A stretch of 64,000 nucleotides of DNA from Engraulis encrasicolus (lineage: Eukaryota; Chordata; Actinopteri; Clupeiformes; Engraulidae), in assembly GCF_034702125.1 (NCBI RefSeq), contig NC_085857.1, positions 57,114,426 to 57,178,425 on the forward strand, given 5' to 3'. A model generated the notes under the pieces. It was not told where the DNA came from and did not search any database. It saw only the letters and a list, made by a program, of their open reading frames with translations. A program made the position numbers and the translations under genes. Of the stretch, positions 58,760 to 64,000 are shown piece by piece. Each line of letters starts with the position of its first letter. The stretch's first letter is position 1.

Positions 58760-61700
58760 TGCAATTGAATGACATCAACTGGTGTTGTTGATAGTGATTA
58801 CAAGACGATATTTTAGCTTTTATGATACTGTTTACATGTCAGTTGCATGCATGGGCGCCATGTTGATGATGCGTGTGTCGTCACACAAAACACAAGCTCG
58901 GGAACTCGTTGTTCTATACTTCCGCCAGAGATCAACCTCGATAATTATCGATCTGACATTGCGTCACCAAATGTTCACTCCCACTTTCCCGAGGTTTTAG
59001 GTCGGCTTTCTGGGGATTCTCGATTTTTTGAACGAGCCAATAGAGCTCGAAAGTGACGTCACTTCCCCCGATTTCATGGGACCTCAACGGCGTTTTTAGC
59101 CGAAAATCGTAGCATGTAATCCAATAGCGGTATTAAAATGATATTTCGATCCCCTTCGAGTTGTGCCACGAGCTCCATATATATTGTTTCTGATATTTTT
59201 GCTTAATTTTTCGTACGAACCCCCAAACTTTTTAGAAAGCTGTGTTTCTTCACATTTTTCATGCCGACGGCCTCGGAACAAAACATTGATACTTCTGCAT
59301 GAATAATCTTTATCTAGCCTCTTAAACAGCATATTTATAGCCCAGCGCATATCATGACTGAGATAGTCCTGGACCATCCATGTAGACCCGTTCGCAATTT
59401 TGAGTTGGGGGCGTTTCTCACTGGAATTGAGTTACTGGGTTCCTAGACATTAAAAATCACGGAGGTGCTCGTCCACCATAGTGCCAGATTTTTCACAATA
59501 TGGCCGCCGAATATGGCCGCCATCGCCTATGACAAAAACCTGTGTTTTTTACTTTTAAACTGTTTATACACATGCCATACATCAATTCTGACCAATTTTT
59601 GGAGAGGAAATCATTTCTGACAATTTCATGAGGAGAATGTGTGATTGTGACCTTAAAAGGTCATTGTCAAGGTCAAATTTGCTATTCTGAAGAATGTCAA
59701 TAGACTTTCATTGTAAAAATGAGAAACAAATTCTCAATTATGGTATGAGGAGTTATTTGCTGATATTGCCATGATTATTTTGTGTCAGTATAGTGTCAGT
59801 ATAGTCCTTAAAAGGTCAAGGTCAAGGTCATGTTCCAGGTCTTTTCCCTATTCTGAAGAACTCGGCCATGTGCTTGCCTATTAGGTCATTATTAAGAATA
59901 AGGAACAGCCACTATAAATGTAAACCTAACATTTCCACACAGTCAGAGGACAGGACAGCCCATGCACTGCAACAGTCAACACAGAGAGGAGCCCCCACTA
60001 GAGGAGAAGTAAGTATGTTGCAGACTCTATGAACTAGAAATGCCCCTCTGTGAATGTGCCCTCTTATAGCACTATTGATGGGAGGAAGTGCATTGATTCC
60101 ATCACCAATGCTGTACATTTATACTCTGTGATCATCAAATATTACAGCTGTTGTGGTTGATCTGGCCCCAGCCCAGACACGCACCAAGTACTTCCCAGCC
60201 AATGTTGCATCTTGCTCGGTCAATATTTTGGCCTCTCCAAAGATAGCAAGTACTGGACTGGATCAGAAACCATGGCTGCATGTTTAATCCCAACCTCATG
60301 CAATCCCCCCCTACTCATGCAATCATCTCCTTACAGGATATGTTCTTTGATCACAGTTTTTGTCAGTGATGGTCCAAGATGAGAGACTAATTGATGGAGG
60401 TGTAGTGGGCGAGACCGTTACAGGAAGTAGTTTGACTACGCCACCCCCGGGGGTGGAGCCCCCGGAGGAAATGAATTAGGGGTAGTTACAGATACCCCGG
60501 ACCAACACACAATGTACCCGCACAATAGATTACCAGGCAAACACAGGTTCGTGCACAATGGAGGCAGAGACAGTGGTGACAATTAATAATTCAAATCTTT
60601 ATTATTATTTTCAGTATAAAAATATGTTTGTCACTCTGTAATAAATATAAAAAAGTTACTCACAATTCGTAAAGTGCAGGGGTGGGCGTGCTGCCACCAC
60701 ACCCGCGGATCTGTAAACACCTGCCCCAAAGTATGTTCGCTAGTTCACAATAAACAACACACCTGGTAGGCCTAAGGCCTTAGAACCCACACTCAGGTTG
60801 TCAGACTGTGCCACTAGGGGCTGGCACGGCTAACACAATAGGGCGAATGGCACACCTCAGGATTAACAAAAGAAAAAGTAAAGAAATAGTTCACAACAAA
60901 CAGAAATAATTCACGGCAAACAGAAACAACAAGAAATCATAGCAAACCATGCAAAATAACATGCAGTTAAATAAGAAATTAGATAATTGAATGAAATAAT
61001 GAAAAAAAGGAAATTAGGCACAGCAAACGAAAGAAAACGAAAATCAAAACATGAGGTAAACCAACCCCAGAGGCTCAGCTCAGTGCAGTCCCCTAGGTAT
61101 CCCCACACACACTCACACGCACCAACGTACACACACGCACACACACTGTGGAATGGCTCACACACCAGCTCACACCGAGCCGAGCGCCCACACACACACA
61201 CACACACACACTGAACTAAGCGCGCCAACGCACACACACACACGAATGTCCAATTTCCCGAGGCCGGAGCAGCAGCCGAGATACGGGTTCCCGGCGTCCA
61301 GAGGCACCACACAACCGGGGCTAAAAGTCGCCGCTCGTGCACCTAAACGCGTGGTGTGTCTGACCACGGCCACACGGATACAACCTGCGAGGGAGGAGGA
61401 GAGCGTTAGCCAAGCTAGCAGGACACCCACTATCACACGATTCTGCTGCCGAGAGGTTACCTTACCCGGAGATGAGGGTGCACCGATGCGCAATTCTCAC
61501 AGTCGGAGTGCCAATACAGAGGTACACGGCCGAGGCGCCGGTAGCGACCACACGCTGAAACCATAATAATGGCCGTCGTTAGCAACCATGGTAAGAAAAC
61601 AAACAGTCAGAGCTGGGTAAAGGCACAAGCTAACCCACTATAATACATACCGGCGTGCAGGAGACGGGAAAAGCGCAAGGTAACCATTGGTATTGTCCAC

Positions 61701-62200
61701 CGAAGTCCTTGCCAGTGGAGAAGCAAGAGATCACTCTAGCCAAGTAAGAGACGCCAAGTTGGAATCACAACGAGGACAAGAAATGGTCCACATCTCCTAG
61801 ATCTGAACTGGACACCGCACTCCTCTCGACGACGAGGGGAGAAGCAACCACAGCATTCGCCGGTGGCGATGAAACGCGCAAAGGGGAACTTTGCAGGCTT
61901 ACCGAATACTAGCCACTGGCAGTGTTTATGAAGAGACTTCCCATAAGCCTCTACGGGCGGCGTGGTGACGTGTGCCGCAGCGTCAGACTTTCCCTTAAAG
62001 GAGCAGCGCTCCACTACAGAGGGGAAGCATTCTCCGCATCTAGCCAGTGCCATACTGCTGGCAAATCTCCTGCATACCAAGTTCCTGGAAATATGGGCTG
62101 TAGTGGAGAAGCAATGCAAATGTGTCTGTATCATTTGAGTCTATAACAACTTTTCTGCACTGCTTCACACGAACAGCCCACTCAACATGCACCAGCAACC
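58760..62200. other. gene-poor, probable old repeats
   Basis: No supported exon. Contains ATGGCCGCC duplicates near 59500, TCAAGGTCA iterations near 59640-59830, and a CA-rich stretch 61100-61250. The local frames have no domain signal. Confidence 0.5.
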
Positions 62201-62204
62201 TGGC

Positions 62205-64000
62205 CTAAGCCTCATCAACACAGTTCAAGAGTTCTGGAATCTCTTCACCATCAGCTGACTTTGCTGGTAGCACCTCATCATCAAGAACAACAGGGCTGTA
62301 GTATTGCCTCTGGTTTGATGATAAATCATGTCTGGAACGAACAATTGGAGATTTCTCCACAGAGGCCCGGAACTTATCAAGTTGGTGAGGAATGGGTGTT
62401 AGTCCGTTCACGCCAATGATGTCAACGGCTGTTGTTGAGTTGGTACACAGCATGCGTTCACCTTCCTTCAATGACATCTCAATGTAGGAGTCACAAGATG
62501 GATGAGCTCTGGATGTCAGCAGAGGGATACTGCTGAGTTGATGAAGGCAATGATGACAGCACCTAAATTCTGCCAGAGGCATATGACGGATCTTTGACAT
62601 GAAGTCTACCCGAACATGAGGGCAATAAGTAGACTCAGAGCTTCATTGGGTGAGATTAAGGTGAGGCTCAATTTCACTGACAAGCTTTGACTTGTTAACA
62701 ACCAACAGAAGGTCACCATCTAACAGGGGTGATGCTGAAAGGACATCATGAGATCTGCTGAATACTCATGCCCCGTTCCTCAGCAATGTCCATCCTCCTA
62801 TGTGCCTCAGCTATGTCTTTAGATGAGACCAACTTCTGCTCATTTACAATGATTGCTAGTGTCTTCTATGGCTGATCTTTGTACTGCAGAAGATTCCTTT
62901 TTGAAACAGTTCCACTTATCTTATGTTCTTGAGAACTAACCTATCCTGCCAGTATAAGCTGAAAACAAGCTTTGGAGACGGTTGCGCAGGCGAGGTGCAA
63001 CACTCCTGTTAACAACCTGGTTGCTGAGCAGATTGTGCAGTGGAACGGGCGCATTAACGGTCAATGAGTATGGATTCTGCGGATCCACCACAAAGTCTAG
63101 CAACAATTACACATTTCGGTTGAATGTAAGGCACGGAGCGGTGCTCAGTGCATGTTGGAGGTGGTATTCTGTCCGCTTCAAAGTGGTGTTGTTGGTGAGA
63201 AAGTTGAGGACATCAGTGATCATTCTAATCTGATGGAAAGAACTCAAATTTTGCTGCAACATTAACATTGCGTGTGGCTCCTACTACAAACTGTCCTCCA
63301 TGACCCTTGCATACTCTCTGAATGCTGCTCAACCTTTATGTCACCTCGCACAGCAGTAAGAGGCTACTGCAGTTACGTTCTGCAAAGATTGGCATAGGAC
63401 GTTATGGTAGCCTCATATTGATTTATTTTCCTTCTCTTTCAGAGACAACAGCCAAACTTCAAAGAATTGGCAGAGCTCTGACTTGTCTTGATTCAAGCTC
63501 TCCACTTGCTCAGTCAAGGCCTCAAACTCAAATTCTGGGCAACGTTAATTTGAAGCCAGTGAAGTGTGCAATGCCTGTACCTGTGCAAGCACTGGACAGT
63601 CTTCCTTGTCCTTGTGAGTCCAGAATACCTCCCACTGGAGAGACATGCATCAATGCATTATCTAGGCCAGAACCTCGAGGCAATTTTCCCTGATATCTGA
63701 GAATAACATGCGTCCAATGGAAAGGGCCAATACAGTGGAAGAGATCCTTGAAGTGCTCCGTCTCATGCAGGTTTCATCACACCAAATTGCCATTGATGCC
63801 TGGATCATCTGCCTGCGAACACTGGAAGTTGGATAGGCAGTGTCTGACAGTGGCACACTCAGTAATGGGTCTTGGTATTATAGGAAGGAAGCCAGCACGT
63901 ATCATTGGCACAACAGCAGATGAGACAAGTGTGTGTACAGCAGCCTGCATCAAAAGGTCTCCTCCTGACACACCAGAGCGAATCAGGCTGATCAAGAATT
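62205..64000 (-). pseudogene. degenerate coding copy of a multicopy fish repeat protein, runs off the right end
   Basis: In broken minus-strand frames the order is FLPIIPRPITECATV (about 63900), WCDETC (about 63760), GPFHWTHVILRYQGKLPRGSGLD (about 63650-63720) and, near the other end, CDSYIEMSLKEGERM and PIPHQLDKFRAS (62300-62500). I recognise these as landmarks of a widespread uncharacterised fish protein family, mostly repeat-borne. Stops and frameshifts are frequent between the blocks. Function unknown. Confidence 0.5.

Noticed and set aside
61736..62134. 132-aa minus-strand frame
   Set aside because: No recognisable domain and no flanking splice sites judged convincing.

Overview
The window is nuclear DNA of a ray-finned (teleost) fish. 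The evidence is an NLR immune gene with the fish-specific FISNA-NACHT and B30.2 architecture, very dense (CA)n/(GA)n microsatellites, and the usual teleost mix of hAT, Tc1, piggyBac-like and Harbinger-like elements, L1/L2 LINE pieces, tRNA-derived SINEs and a Ty3/gypsy element. A clupeiform (herring-like) genome is a guess from overall character only. All genes are intron-split, so I rebuilt them by joining exons at GT/AG sites and checking reading phase at every junction.

Layout. 1-2731: repeats, no gene. 2732-12310 (+): a complete nine-exon NLR gene encoding CARD, FISNA-NACHT, two LRR exons and PRY-SPRY/B30.2; the exons sum to 3105 nt (1034 codons plus stop) with every phase matching. 12311-18182: transposon remnants. 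18183-29931 and 34974-49507 are two diverged copies of a tandem segmental duplication. Each carries one minus-strand gene of the same type: an N-terminal THAP DNA-binding exon, a chain of small linker exons, acidic exons, then seven C2H2 zinc fingers. The copy A model is 1758 nt (585 aa) and copy B 2133 nt (710 aa). Upstream of each copy there is more than one THAP exon (29965-30237, a frameshifted relic near 31040-31210, and 34281-34631 for A; 51028-51306 and 52649-52930 for B). All four intact THAP exons end at phase-0 donors, so they could be interchangeable first exons.

53608-58759 is a full-length Ty3/gypsy element with one uninterrupted gag-pol frame, two LTRs about 97% alike, a primer-binding region, a polypurine tract and a target duplication. 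58760-64000 is gene-poor, ending in a degenerate minus-strand copy of a multicopy fish repeat protein that runs off the right edge.

The most informative signals are these. (1) The THAP plus C2H2 fusion genes and their arrayed THAP first exons. (2) The two duplicates act as empty-site controls for each other: several hAT insertions are present in one copy and the single 8-bp target remains in the other. (3) Small symmetrical exons in these genes have multiplied, lost acceptors or been deleted next to microsatellites and transposons, nearly always keeping frame. The NLR gene (cytosolic innate sensing) and the THAP-ZNF genes (nuclear DNA binding) show no evident functional link beyond being neighbours.
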